Shown: one piece after another, positions 34,343-44,543 of the stretch
Position numbering within the stretch: position 1 is the first letter of the stretch
Layout of the letters: every line of letters starts with the position of its first letter
Assembly: GCA_045601425.1 (NCBI GenBank)
Contig: JAZRZP010000040.1
Coordinates: forward strand, 62,001 to 126,000
Length of the DNA: 64,000 bases
Direction: 5' to 3'
Source of the DNA: UBA1219 sp045601425
Lineage (GTDB): Bacteria > Bacteroidota > Bacteroidia > Bacteroidales > P3
The notes under the pieces: generated by a model
Databases searched by the model: none
What the model was told of the DNA's origin: nothing
What the model saw: only the letters and a program-made list of their open reading frames with translations
Translations under genes and position numbers: made by a program

Positions 34343-36001
34343 TTATTTTTCCTCTTGGGCTTTTTCAACAATATTCGGTTGTTCAAGACCATAGCCTTTT
34401 TTCTTGTCTACAGCCTTAAGGTAAATAGAAATCAACAATGCTGCTATTCCGAGTGCAGCCAACATTACAAGAGCCCACGTGTAATTGAGTTCGTGAGCAG
34501 CAGTTCCTGCTTCGTTTGTATTTGTAAGAACCAAACCTATAAGAGCAGGGAACAAACCAAGACCTATGTTTTGAATCCAGAATATAGCTGCATAAGCAGA
34601 GCCGATGATTTTTTCGTCAACCAGTTTGGGAACGCTAGGCCACAAAGCTGCTGGAACCAAAGAGAAAGATGCTCCAAGTACTAATATGGTAACGTATGCT
34701 ACAATCGTGCCTCCAACTGCACTACCTTTAAACATTGGCAGTATAAAGGCAAAAGTAAGGTGGCATAAAACAAGTAGTATGGAACCAAGCATGAGCATTG
34801 TTGCTGCTTTTCCTTTATGGTCAACATAGTTGCCAAGTATAGGAGTGATGGCTACGGCCAACAGCGGGAATACTGCAAATATTGTTTCAGCAGTACCTCT
34901 CATGTAACCCATATAGCAATAGCCAATCAATGCAATTATAGCCAATCCCATCAAGCTAAATTTCATGCCTTTGTTTTTGGAGAAGTTGCTTGCAAAAGAG
35001 CAGATGGCAACAACGAGCATGATTATGTATTGAATTATAGTTACAGATATGGGGAAATTATCAACATTTCCTCCCCAATATGTAGAAGGGTCGGCTTCGG
35101 TAAGGGTGAGGTTACATTGAAGCATGTTTACAGCATATTTTTGGAACGGGAATATTGCACTGTAATAAAGTACGCAAAGTAGAGCTACCAACCAAAAACC
35201 AAGGCTGGTGAAGATTTTTTTAAGGTCGCTGATTTTGAATGGATCATCTTTTTCTTCTGCTTCACCGGTTTGGGAATCAAGTTTTTTGTCCATAAAGAAG
35301 TAAACAATAAACATGATGAGAGCAATACATAAAAGAACCACTCCAAATTTCACGGCATTGTCTACGTGTATTTCATTACCCATTTTTGCGAAGAAAGGTG
35401 AGAAAATCATACAAGTTGCGACACCCAAACGTGCCAAAGCCATTTCAGAACCCATAGCCAGAGCTGTTTCACGACCTTTGAACCATTTTACAATGCCACG
35501 GCTAACGGTGATACCAGCCATTTCGACACCACATCCAAAAATCATAAAGCCAACAGCAGCAAGTTTTGCAGAAGCTGGCATGCCACTTACAAATGGAATA
35601 ATTGTTCCAACGATGGGTATATTGCCATTCCAATTGAGATGATTGTTGAACCAAGCTTCGATGCCAGTTCCAACAAAAGCATCACTTACAGCATAAAATT
35701 TTATAAAACCACCAACAAGCATTACTGCACCAGAAAGTACGGCAGTAAAACGAACTCCCATTTTGTCAAGAATAATTCCAGCAAAAATGAGGAAAAATAC
35801 ATACACGTTGAGGAATACTTCAGCTCCTTGCATACGACCAAAGGATTCACTGTCCCAACCACGGGTATCCTGCATCAAATCCTTGATAGGGGATAAAATA
35901 TCCATGAAAACATAACTGCAAAACATGGCCAAAGCCAATAGCAACAAGGCAATCCATCTGATGGCTGCTTTGTCTCTCAATGTTGAAATTTTTTCTGACA
36001 T
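34343..36001 (-). CDS. Major facilitator superfamily transporter
   Basis: A 552-aa permease with about 12 transmembrane helices. The loop-2 type motif is GIILDKMGVRF and the second half has NYVDHKGKAATM. A central cytoplasmic loop is charged (KLDSQTGEAEEKDDPFK, about 245-265). The general look resembles the MFSD1-like branch found in Bacteroidota, but the substrate is unknown. Codon use favours T- and A-ending codons (GTT, GCT, GGT, ACA) much more than the flanking genes, and the gene is visibly AT-richer. This may reflect high expression or acquisition. A TAnnTTTG-type box at 36047-36054 lies upstream and a terminator downstream, so it is monocistronic. Confidence 0.9.
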   Translation of the reverse strand: MSEKISTLRDKAAIRWIALLLLALAMFCSYVFMDILSPIKDLMQDTRGWDSESFGRMQGAEVFLNVYVFFLIFAGIILDKMGVRFTAVLSGAVMLVGGFIKFYAVSDAFVGTGIEAWFNNHLNWNGNIPIVGTIIPFVSGMPASAKLAAVGFMIFGCGVEMAGITVSRGIVKWFKGRETALAMGSEMALARLGVATCMIFSPFFAKMGNEIHVDNAVKFGVVLLCIALIMFIVYFFMDKKLDSQTGEAEEKDDPFKISDLKKIFTSLGFWLVALLCVLYYSAIFPFQKYAVNMLQCNLTLTEADPSTYWGGNVDNFPISVTIIQYIIMLVVAICSFASNFSKNKGMKFSLMGLAIIALIGYCYMGYMRGTAETIFAVFPLLAVAITPILGNYVDHKGKAATMLMLGSILLVLCHLTFAFILPMFKGSAVGGTIVAYVTILVLGASFSLVPAALWPSVPKLVDEKIIGSAYAAIFWIQNIGLGLFPALIGLVLTNTNEAGTAAHELNYTWALVMLAALGIAALLISIYLKAVDKKKGYGLEQPNIVEKAQEEK

Positions 36002-36046
36002 AATTTATATTGTTTAGTTTAACATTTTTTGTGTTCTATGAAACTA

Positions 36047-36054
36047 CAAAAATA
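36047..36054 (-). promoter_or_regulatory. -7 box of the MFS transporter gene
   Basis: TATTTTTG on the minus strand, 46 nt before the start codon. No -33 TTG is found at the usual spacing. The 36002-36460 gap otherwise holds the atpH promoter and AT-rich sequence with no gene I can support. Confidence 0.6.
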
Positions 36055-36300
36055 CGTTATTTTTGGCAATAATGGAAATCGCACCATCTTTTTTTATTCG
36101 TTGCAGTGGCTATATGGCTGATTATAAAAGAAAAACAAATTTGACAGCAGCAAAATCATCGGACGTTTTTTTTGTGATTTTTTCCGTGATTTCAGGAGAA
36201 ATCAAATTTGTAAATTCCATTTTTTTAATCGAAAACAGATTGCAAAACATGGTCTGAAAAAATTTTTTTTGCCTCTGAAATAAAAAAAATGCCAAAAATT

Positions 36301-36331
36301 TTTGGTATTTGAAAAATAAATTGTAACTTTG
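36301..36331 (+). promoter_or_regulatory. Promoter of atpH-atpA-atpG
   Basis: TTTG at 36301-36304, a 19-nt spacer and TAACTTTG at 36324-36331: a full match to the Bacteroidota consensus. It leaves a leader of about 120 nt before atpH. Confidence 0.82.
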
Positions 36332-36460
36332 CAGTTTGAAAGTTTTACGGACAATCTGCGTTTTTGACGCGTTTTGTTTAATATAATGTGTTGATATACA
36401 GGTTTGTGAATAACTTTCTAAAGTGTAAAAAAGATAAAGGTAACACAAAAACAACAACTT

Positions 36461-37018
36461 GTGGAAAACTACAGAATCAATGTAAACTACGCCAAAGCAT
36501 TATTTTTGCTGGCTACCGATACAAACGAAATAGACACCGTTTGCACCGATATGGAATTTGTGCACAAGGTTTGCGAAGAAAACCACATACTTAACGTGAT
36601 TTTCAGCAACCCTACAATGAAGGATTCCAAGAAAATTGCGATAATAAACGAACTTTTTGAAAATGCCGTAAGCCGTACCTCGATGGCATTTCTTAACTTC
36701 GTAGTCCGCAAACACCGTGCAGTAAGTCTCAAGGGAATTTCCGGAGAATACATGAAACAGTACCGTAAATACAAAGGTATAGTAGTTTCGGAACTCCGTA
36801 CAGCCACAGATGTTGATGACGCAACAAAGGCAGCACTCACGAAAATCCTTGAAGACTACACACACAAGAAAGTACAGCTCAACACAGTTACCGACAGCAA
36901 CATGATAGGCGGTTTCTGCGTAGAGTTCGACAACAACATGTACGACGCACGCATCCGTGCACAGATTGAAAAACTGCGCAAGGAATTCAGCGTAAACAAA
37001 TACGAGAAAGCAATTTAA
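36461..37018 (+). CDS. atpH: F0F1 ATP synthase subunit delta
   Basis: The delta (OSCP) subunit ties the F1 head to the peripheral stalk. The 185-aa protein has the N-terminal helical bundle (NVNYAKALFLLATDTNEID, about 6-105) and the conserved C-terminal part ending IGGFCVEFDNNMYDARIRAQIEKLRKEF. The start is GTG at 36461; no ATG lies in a suitable place. It is first in an atpH-atpA-atpG unit with its own promoter. Upstream is a divergent MFS gene instead of the usual atpF. Confidence 0.93.
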   Translation: MENYRINVNYAKALFLLATDTNEIDTVCTDMEFVHKVCEENHILNVIFSNPTMKDSKKIAIINELFENAVSRTSMAFLNFVVRKHRAVSLKGISGEYMKQYRKYKGIVVSELRTATDVDDATKAALTKILEDYTHKKVQLNTVTDSNMIGGFCVEFDNNMYDARIRAQIEKLRKEFSVNKYEKAI

Positions 37019-37044
37019 TGAGTAACTTCTTAATATAAAGATAG

Positions 37045-38625
<1,581 letters not shown>

Positions 38626-38660
38626 ACGAATGTCAATAAGTAAGTAGTAACGTAAATATA

Positions 38661-39530
38661 ATGGCAAATTTAAAGGAAGTTCGTACACGTATTGCTTCGG
38701 TAAGTTCCACACAACAGATTACCTCGGCCATGAAGATGGTGTCGGCAGCAAAATTCCGCCGTGCACAGAATTCGATTCTGGCAATGAGACCATACGATCA
38801 GAAATTGTCAGAAATCATAAAGGACATCAACGTTGAGGACGGTGTGGATACACCTTACCATGTAGTGCGTGAAGCAGAAAAGGTCTTGCTTGTCGTTGTA
38901 ACCTCCAACAAAGGACTGTGCGGTGCGTTCAACTCCAACGTCGTAAAGGAAGCCAACCAGCGTCTTGAATATTACGACGGACAGAAAGGCGTTGAACTCA
39001 GCATGATAACCATAGGCAAGCGTGCAACTGAGATTTTCGGCAAGCGTGCAGGTTTGGTAAAGGAATCTTACGATGAACTTTTGGACAAACCGACTTTTGA
39101 CAATGTCGCCGAATTGGCTGAGAAAATCATGAGCCGTTTCTGCAATAAAGAATACGATCGCATTGAACTGATTTACAACAAATTCAAGAACTCGCTGACT
39201 CAGATACCTTCGGTTGAACAATTCCTGCCCATTGTGCCGAAAGCCAATGATTGTGAACAGAAAGTTCAGAACGATTACATCTTCGAGCCGAGCAAGGTTG
39301 AAATCTTGAAGGAAATGATACCCCTTTCACTGCGTTCACAATTCTACAGAGTGATTCTTGATTCGTTGGCAGCTGAACATGGTGCTCGTATGACGGCCAT
39401 GCAGAAAGCTACGGACAACGCGGCCGAATTGCTCAAAGAACTCAAGCTTACTTACAACAAAGCACGTCAGAGCGCCATCACCAACGAAATTATCGAAATC
39501 GTTAGCGGTGCAGAAGCTCTCAATGGATGA
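38661..39530 (+). CDS. atpG: F0F1 ATP synthase subunit gamma
   Basis: The 289-aa central rotor shaft of F1. The N-terminal helix VRTRIASVSSTQQITSAMKMVSAAKFRRAQ, the core motif TSNKGLCGAFNSNV, and the C-terminal helix with HGARMTAMQKATDNA and KARQSAITNEIIEIVSGAEAL are diagnostic. A terminator follows at 39557-39588. No atpD or atpC is nearby, so the operon ends here. Confidence 0.97.
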   Translation: MANLKEVRTRIASVSSTQQITSAMKMVSAAKFRRAQNSILAMRPYDQKLSEIIKDINVEDGVDTPYHVVREAEKVLLVVVTSNKGLCGAFNSNVVKEANQRLEYYDGQKGVELSMITIGKRATEIFGKRAGLVKESYDELLDKPTFDNVAELAEKIMSRFCNKEYDRIELIYNKFKNSLTQIPSVEQFLPIVPKANDCEQKVQNDYIFEPSKVEILKEMIPLSLRSQFYRVILDSLAAEHGARMTAMQKATDNAAELLKELKLTYNKARQSAITNEIIEIVSGAEALNG

Positions 39531-39556
39531 TGATTTTTCCCAAAATCCGAAATATG

Positions 39557-39588
39557 AAGAGAAGACCCGGAAGAGTCTTCTCTTTTTT
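39557..39588 (+). terminator. Terminator of the atpHAG operon
   Basis: AAGAGAAGAC (39557-39566) pairs with GTCTTCTCTT (39575-39584) around an 8-nt loop and is followed by a T-run to 39588. Confidence 0.88.
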
Positions 39589-39622
39589 ATTAACAACCGG
39601 CTGTAGTTTATTTTTTTCTGTG

Positions 39623-39656
39623 TTGCCTGAAATATTTGAAAAAAAACGTATTTTTG
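39623..39656 (+). promoter_or_regulatory. Promoter of the SAM hydrolase-family gene
   Basis: TTG at 39623-39625, a 23-nt spacer and TATTTTTG at 39649-39656, 50 nt before the ATG at 39707. Confidence 0.65.
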
Positions 39657-39706
39657 CAAAAGTTTTCAACGGAATCTGAAAGTATAAAAAATTGAAATAC
39701 ATATAG

Positions 39707-40504
39707 ATGGGACAAATCGTAACATTGACGACAGATTGGGGGTACAGCGATTTTTTTATCGGAAAGGTGAAAGGTCGTCTGTCTTCTCTCATACCTGATG
39801 TTCAGGTGGTTGACATAACTCACGGAATAAGGGACTACAACCTTATGGACACAGCTTTCATTGTTGCCAATACGTGTTTCGATTTTCCGGAAGGGACAAT
39901 TCATATAATAGACGTATGTTCCACCGAGACGCCAACGAATCCGTTTGTGATTGTTGAGTGTGAAGGACAGTATTTTATATGTGCCGACAACGGCGTTCCG
40001 TCGATTGTAGTCGGCGACAGGGATTATAATTCGGTACAAATCACCTATATGCAGGATTCGAATTTTTTCACTTTTGCGGCATACAATCTGTTTTGCTACA
40101 TTGCACAAGAGCTGGCAGCGGGAACTCCGGTATCGGAATTGGGCTCAGAACGGGAGAGACTCAACAGAGCCAGAACTCCGCTCTATGTATATTCCGAAAA
40201 CACCTTGCATCTTGTGGTAATTTACATAGATGCGTATGGCAACGGCTACCTGAACATAAAATACGATGAATTCGAGAGAATCCGTGCGGGGAGGGATTTT
40301 TACATCACCATGGCCGGTCAGCCACGTTCCAAAATGAGAGTTTCGCGTTCTTATGCAGACAGCTATCTTGATGCCGGTTCTACCGGTATCATTCTCACCG
40401 TTTCGGCAACCGGTCATCTGCAACTAGCAATGAGTAACAATCCTGCATCAAAAATGCTTGATCTTGCCGTTACCAACAATACAATCTTTATCGATTTTGC
40501 TTGA
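39707..40504 (+). CDS. S-adenosylmethionine hydrolase family protein (SAM hydroxide adenosyltransferase, DUF62)
   Basis: A 265-aa cytoplasmic protein of the fluorinase/chlorinase-like family. In non-halogenating bacteria these hydrolyse SAM to adenosine and methionine. The family start TLTTDWGYSDFFIGKVKG, the DITHGIRDYN motif with its conserved His, and CADNGVPSIVVGD are present. The segment usually written as VDPGVG is IDVCSTET here, a variation seen in Bacteroidota members. The C-terminal beta-barrel domain is at about 175-265. It is monocistronic with its own promoter. The physiological role of the family is still poorly understood. Confidence 0.88.
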   Translation: MGQIVTLTTDWGYSDFFIGKVKGRLSSLIPDVQVVDITHGIRDYNLMDTAFIVANTCFDFPEGTIHIIDVCSTETPTNPFVIVECEGQYFICADNGVPSIVVGDRDYNSVQITYMQDSNFFTFAAYNLFCYIAQELAAGTPVSELGSERERLNRARTPLYVYSENTLHLVVIYIDAYGNGYLNIKYDEFERIRAGRDFYITMAGQPRSKMRVSRSYADSYLDAGSTGIILTVSATGHLQLAMSNNPASKMLDLAVTNNTIFIDFA

Positions 40505-40639
40505 AAAAGCCTCTGACGGATATTCTTTTCCGGACAGAAAGCCGGTTCTACATTCGTTTTTTTATCTTGAGATTCAATTATGCGAATCCTTTGCAATAAA
40601 AAGAGAACTGTGGAAATGCCCGTTGGAATTTTCAAGTTG

Positions 40640-41695
40640 TCACTGTTGCAAATCTTCTATCAGAACCGGAAAATAATCTCCCAAAGTCGGGTATTTAGAC
40701 CTGTTGTCGCAGTATTTCAGAAGAGAATTGAACACGGGTTCTACAAGCGGGAAGCCCTGCATTTTTTCATTTTCAATAAGCTTGCTGTTGTAGAATTTAG
40801 GCAGTTTTTCCTTTATGTAAACTATGGTTGAGGCTCTTACGAGAGTTTCGTACATCATGATTTGTGGAGAGGTGTATGCTGTGTGCGAAAGTGCTTCACG
40901 GTTTTCTTCGTAAACTTTTCCGGCGATGTCCGACAGCCTGTCCCAGTATTTGTTGACGAGCGGATTGCAGTACGGGTGGCAAAATTCGTGTATCACGATT
41001 ATCAGGTCGGTCCATTTCCAGACACCGTAAACGGGATTTATTACCGTTGTGCCGTCGGTAAGTTCCCAAGAAAGGCCGTAGTTCTGAAGTCCGGTGAGCA
41101 GACACACGAATATTCCCGTTTGAAGTTTTGGTTTTCTGTAAAAGAATTTTTCATACCACGACAAATCTACCATGTTGTAGCTTTTCTGTTCTTTTTCCAG
41201 ATATTTACGGCGTACCGGTTCCGTGCTTTTGTACCATTCGTGGAATCCGGTTTCGGTGTAAAAATCGTTAAGTGATTTGAGGAACGTTTTCTTGCCGGAC
41301 TGTGGCCATCGTTCAAAAGAACTGTCGGAACCGTCGCGTATACTTTCGTCGAAATCCAGAGGGTGTTTTCTGCTTCCGGTGAATTTGAGATGTACCGCAT
41401 AAGCCACAACGGCATCGTAGACAACATTGTCGGATTGGCGTATCTGCCGGTAAAGCCGTACAGCCTCGTGGTCTGCGTATTTGCTGAAATACTGGTCGGC
41501 TTGTGCCGCGTATGCTGAATCAACACAGACGTTGTACTCACGATTTTCGCTGAGACGGGCTATCATGGCCATCAGGTCGACACGTTCGTCAAAACTTGCC
41601 TTTATGGTGTCTTGCGCCATTGTGCTGCCTGCAAGGCACAGCACAAGCAGGAAAAAAAGCGTGAGTGGTTTCTTGATGTTTTTGGAGAGCAGCAT
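40640..41695 (-). CDS. Exported DUF4932-type putative metallopeptidase
   Basis: A 351-aa protein with signal peptide MLLSKNIKKPLTLFFLLVLCLAGSTMAQ. The middle contains HEFCHPYCNPLVN (near residue 242), an HExxH-like zinc site with an extra His close by, which fits DUF4932-type Bacteroidota proteins. The remainder is helical (FYTETGFHEWYKSTEPVRRKYLEKE). The zinc-protease role is inferred from the motif. It is downstream of the beta-lactamase gene (21 nt) on the same strand and probably co-transcribed. Confidence 0.75.
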   Translation of the reverse strand: MLLSKNIKKPLTLFFLLVLCLAGSTMAQDTIKASFDERVDLMAMIARLSENREYNVCVDSAYAAQADQYFSKYADHEAVRLYRQIRQSDNVVYDAVVAYAVHLKFTGSRKHPLDFDESIRDGSDSSFERWPQSGKKTFLKSLNDFYTETGFHEWYKSTEPVRRKYLEKEQKSYNMVDLSWYEKFFYRKPKLQTGIFVCLLTGLQNYGLSWELTDGTTVINPVYGVWKWTDLIIVIHEFCHPYCNPLVNKYWDRLSDIAGKVYEENREALSHTAYTSPQIMMYETLVRASTIVYIKEKLPKFYNSKLIENEKMQGFPLVEPVFNSLLKYCDNRSKYPTLGDYFPVLIEDLQQ

Positions 41696-41716
41696 GTTAT
41701 TGTGTCGTTTTTCCGA

Positions 41717-42616
41717 TTAGTAGAAATATTCGAAACATTTCTGAGCCATGGTGGCTATGAGTTCTTCACAACGTGCCATGCTGCACTGGGCGTCCTTTAT
41801 GAATACTGCCAGACAGAAATGTCTTCCGTTGGGGAGAATGACACAGGCCACGTCGTTTACTGCCATAATGTTGCCGTTGGCGGTAACTGGGCCGGTTCCG
41901 GTTTTGTGGACTATGGTTGCGTAGTCGTGGATGTATTTGGGTATTCTGTTTTCGCCGGTATTGCAATTGGCCATGAAATTCCAGACAATTCGGAAGTTTT
42001 CATCGTTGCGTTTTTGGAAGAAATACTCAGACAGTTTCACGGCCGACACTGGGTTTGACCAATTGTCGTAGCATAGTGTGGGGTCGTTGTGCATCATTCT
42101 TTCGTCGGCAATGATGGAGCAGGCACCATCGGCAATGCCGTTGATGTGATTTTCCGTGTACTCGGTACCGAGTACTCTGTCGAACAGTATGTTGCTGGCA
42201 TTGTTGTCGCTTTGTACGAGTGAATATTCAAGGAGTTTGTCGATGGAAATTTTGCCACCGTTTTCGTAGAATTCCAACATCGGGCTCCATGTGTCTTTCA
42301 TGAGTTCTTCGGGTTCTATCTGTATGGTCGAGAATATTGGAATTCCTGTTTCATTCAGCCTGTTGCAGATGGCCATTGCCTGATAAAACTTGACTACGCT
42401 CATCATTGGGAAATGACGGTTGTTGTGTGTTTCGAAAGTTTCTCCCTCTATTGAAAAAGCTACCCCAACTTCTGCCGGAAAAGTGTCGGACAATAGTGTG
42501 AGTTGGTCTACAAGCTGTTCTGCGTAAAAAATATTCTTGCTTTGCGAGTTTGCGCTCATGTTTGCCTGTAAAAACAATATTACAACGGCAACCAAAAGTG
42601 TTTTTAACTTGTTCAT
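41717..42616 (-). CDS. Class A beta-lactamase-type serine hydrolase (subclass A2-like)
   Basis: A 299-aa exported protein. The signal region (MNKLKTLLVAVVILFLQANMSA) is followed by the serine beta-lactamase motifs: SVVK (active-site Ser, SxxK), SDNNASN (SDN), an omega-loop region with ADERMMHNDPTLCYDNWS, and HKTGTGPVTANG (KTG). The spacing and the YDNWSNP segment resemble the CblA/CepA/CfxA subgroup of Bacteroidota. The ATG at 42616 is chosen over 42673, which adds residues without signal character. Substrate range cannot be read from sequence. It is followed by the DUF4932-type gene. Confidence 0.9.
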   Translation of the reverse strand: MNKLKTLLVAVVILFLQANMSANSQSKNIFYAEQLVDQLTLLSDTFPAEVGVAFSIEGETFETHNNRHFPMMSVVKFYQAMAICNRLNETGIPIFSTIQIEPEELMKDTWSPMLEFYENGGKISIDKLLEYSLVQSDNNASNILFDRVLGTEYTENHINGIADGACSIIADERMMHNDPTLCYDNWSNPVSAVKLSEYFFQKRNDENFRIVWNFMANCNTGENRIPKYIHDYATIVHKTGTGPVTANGNIMAVNDVACVILPNGRHFCLAVFIKDAQCSMARCEELIATMAQKCFEYFY

Positions 42617-42689
42617 CGTGTTTTTATCTTTGTTCTTTATGGTTAAGAGCCTGTCGTTCAAGACCGGCCGCATGCTTTACATTGGTTTG

Positions 42690-42697
42690 CAAAAATA
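42690..42697 (-). promoter_or_regulatory. -7 box of the beta-lactamase operon
   Basis: TATTTTTG on the minus strand, 74 nt before the ATG at 42616; no clear -33 TTG. Confidence 0.55.
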
Positions 42698-42735
42698 CAA
42701 TTTTTTTTTGGAAAATCCCGAAAAAAATTACATTG

Positions 42736-43536
42736 TCAGTGATAATCAGAGTCTTTCCACTCTAATCTAGCGGTTTGAGGGACAAAATAATCGCCGATTC
42801 CGAAGTCGATACCAGCTTTATGAGCCTGAGAATGTTGGAATTTGCGGAGTATGCGGTACTGTTTCCCGTTTTTGATGAAAAAGGCTCCTGTCTGGTGGAA
42901 ACGGAAGGGTACATTCTTTTCCATGCACTGTCTCCGCAAGTCCAGAATCCAGTCGTAGTCGCACGGACGTGCACCGGCACCGGATTCTCCTCCAACCGAC
43001 ACCTCTTCTATTGTTTCATCGAGGTATGGAGATATGTCCACATGTCCTATCATAGGGGAAACTATGATACTCTTGTGCTTTACGGGAACGGTTCTGAAAA
43101 CAGGAAGCCGGTAGTCTGCCATTTCCTGATTTTCCACCGTACAGCCTACAAGCACGTTGGGATAACCGTCGCCCCAGTCGTCGGGAATGCAGCCCATGAA
43201 GCGGTCGATGCGTTTGGTGAAAAAATAGAACCACAAATCGCTGCGTTCCTTCATCATCTGCCAGCATTCGGGACGCCAAGCGTCGGCATCCTTGAGCAGG
43301 AAATCGGAAGTGAAGCATGTGAACACGATTTTTCCGGATTCTATCTTCCACGATTTGTCACGCTTGTGCCTGAGCGGGAGGTCGAAAGCTGCAGTCTTGC
43401 GGCAAAGACTGCTCGCAATCTCGCTGCCGTACATCTCGTCCTGCCGGTACACATAGCAGAACCTGCACCCCGGACTTATCTTGGTGCAGCCGTGCCACGG
43501 GTTCCAATCGGCATATATTTCACGTTTTTCCGGCAT
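42736..43536 (-). CDS. DUF5131 (phage Gp37/Gp68-like) protein
   Basis: A 266-aa protein starting MPEKREIYADWNPWHGCTKISPGC. The DWNPWHGC motif followed by three cysteines (C-x5-C-x2-C) is the hallmark of the DUF5131/Gp37-Gp68 family, which occurs in phages and bacteria and is thought to be related to radical SAM proteins. KIVFTCFTSDFLL, DLWFYFFTKRIDR and IVSPMIGHVDISPYL follow as in the family. Function is unknown. The ATG at 43536 lies 5 nt after the CAT-like gene, in a tight three-gene operon with TfoX-N. Confidence 0.85.
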   Translation of the reverse strand: MPEKREIYADWNPWHGCTKISPGCRFCYVYRQDEMYGSEIASSLCRKTAAFDLPLRHKRDKSWKIESGKIVFTCFTSDFLLKDADAWRPECWQMMKERSDLWFYFFTKRIDRFMGCIPDDWGDGYPNVLVGCTVENQEMADYRLPVFRTVPVKHKSIIVSPMIGHVDISPYLDETIEEVSVGGESGAGARPCDYDWILDLRRQCMEKNVPFRFHQTGAFFIKNGKQYRILRKFQHSQAHKAGIDFGIGDYFVPQTARLEWKDSDYH

Positions 43537-43541
43537 TCTTA

Positions 43542-44159
43542 TCAGAATCTGTTCATTTCTTTCTGCAGCAGCGCCAGAAATTCCGTTCCCTGTCCGCCGT
43601 CCATCTGCACATGATGGTACTGCAGCGAGACAGGTAGTTCGGTTCGGAACCAGCCCTTGCGGTACTTCCCCCACATCACCATGGGATTGACGAACTTGTC
43701 GGTATACTGGTTGATGATGCAGTCCAGTTCGGTCTTCACCAATGCCGACGTGCCGACAATCATGTGGTCATCCAGAAACACGCTCTTGCAGCTTTCGGCG
43801 GTTTCGCGGGTGAGGCGAAGATACGCTTCGTTGAAGGCTTCCGGATTTTCGTTGAAGGCTATGTCGCACGAACTGATGCCGCCCTTGCGGTTGTTTACAA
43901 TCACGTTGATGGCCAGGCGGTCGTAACGGTAGAGTTTGCCGTGTTCCGGCAAAAGAAAAAATTCGTCAATCTGAGTGGCAGCCTTGCAGATGCACCAGCA
44001 CATGAGCATGTTGAACTTCCAGCCTTTTTTTTCGGCCGTTTTGCGGATGCGGGTAACATCGAAGGTTTTGGTGAGATGAACCATGGGCATGGGCGAGGTC
44101 ATCCACAGTTCGAAAGCCTGTGCACGCGTGGTTTCCCGAGGATCTACTTCCTGTTTCAT
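43542..44159 (-). CDS. Chloramphenicol acetyltransferase-like protein
   Basis: A 205-aa CAT-fold acetyltransferase. The catalytic HHVQMDGG (His near residue 184, matching HHxxxDG of CAT) is present, as are the N-terminal FDVTRIRKTAEKKGWKFNMLMCWCI helix and VNPMVMWGKYRKGWFRTELPVS. The family (CatA and related CAT-like enzymes) uses acetyl-CoA. Members found in anaerobes without drug exposure often have unknown acceptors, so resistance is not implied by sequence alone. It overlaps the TfoX-N gene by 4 nt (ATGA) and is 5 nt from the DUF5131 gene. Confidence 0.9.
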   Translation of the reverse strand: MKQEVDPRETTRAQAFELWMTSPMPMVHLTKTFDVTRIRKTAEKKGWKFNMLMCWCICKAATQIDEFFLLPEHGKLYRYDRLAINVIVNNRKGGISSCDIAFNENPEAFNEAYLRLTRETAESCKSVFLDDHMIVGTSALVKTELDCIINQYTDKFVNPMVMWGKYRKGWFRTELPVSLQYHHVQMDGGQGTEFLALLQKEMNRF

Positions 44160-44476
44160 TTTCTGTTTTTTTTCTTTTGGTATAATGGTAATGTCTCAAG
44201 TAATTTCTTTATTACCTGAATCGTTTCTCTGCGGTGTTCAACGTCGAGGATATAATGTTCCTTGGCTCCGGGATACGGGAAACCGCATTCGGCTCCGGAC
44301 ATGAGAGGCTCTAGTTCCGGCAATTTCTTCACGTAACAGAGATTGTCGCACGCAAGGATGACGGGAATTTCATCCACATAAATACACCAGTCGCCGAACA
44401 TTTTCCGTGCCCGGACATTTCCTGCACCCTCAAGCTGGGCACACACAAAATCAATATATTCCTTATTGCTTGCCAT
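44156..44476 (-). CDS. TfoX/Sxy N-terminal-domain protein
   Basis: A 106-aa stand-alone TfoX-N domain: VRARKMFGDWCIYVDEIPVILACDNLCYVKK and FPYPGAKEHYILDVE are characteristic. TfoX/Sxy regulates competence in gamma-proteobacteria, but single-domain versions in other phyla have unknown functions. The basic tail KKKNRK is at the C-terminus. It heads the TfoX-CAT-DUF5131 operon. Confidence 0.88.
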   Translation of the reverse strand: MASNKEYIDFVCAQLEGAGNVRARKMFGDWCIYVDEIPVILACDNLCYVKKLPELEPLMSGAECGFPYPGAKEHYILDVEHRRETIQVIKKLLETLPLYQKKKNRK

Positions 44477-44543
44477 TATTGCTTAGAGCATTTTTTGTTT
44501 CTATAATTATTATAATTATATACACACCGCATCTGTCTCCGAT

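Noticed and set aside
43542..44159. Confirmed chloramphenicol resistance gene
   Set aside because: The HHxxxDG site is present, but CAT-like enzymes in this phylum often have unknown acceptors; drug resistance cannot be read from the sequence.
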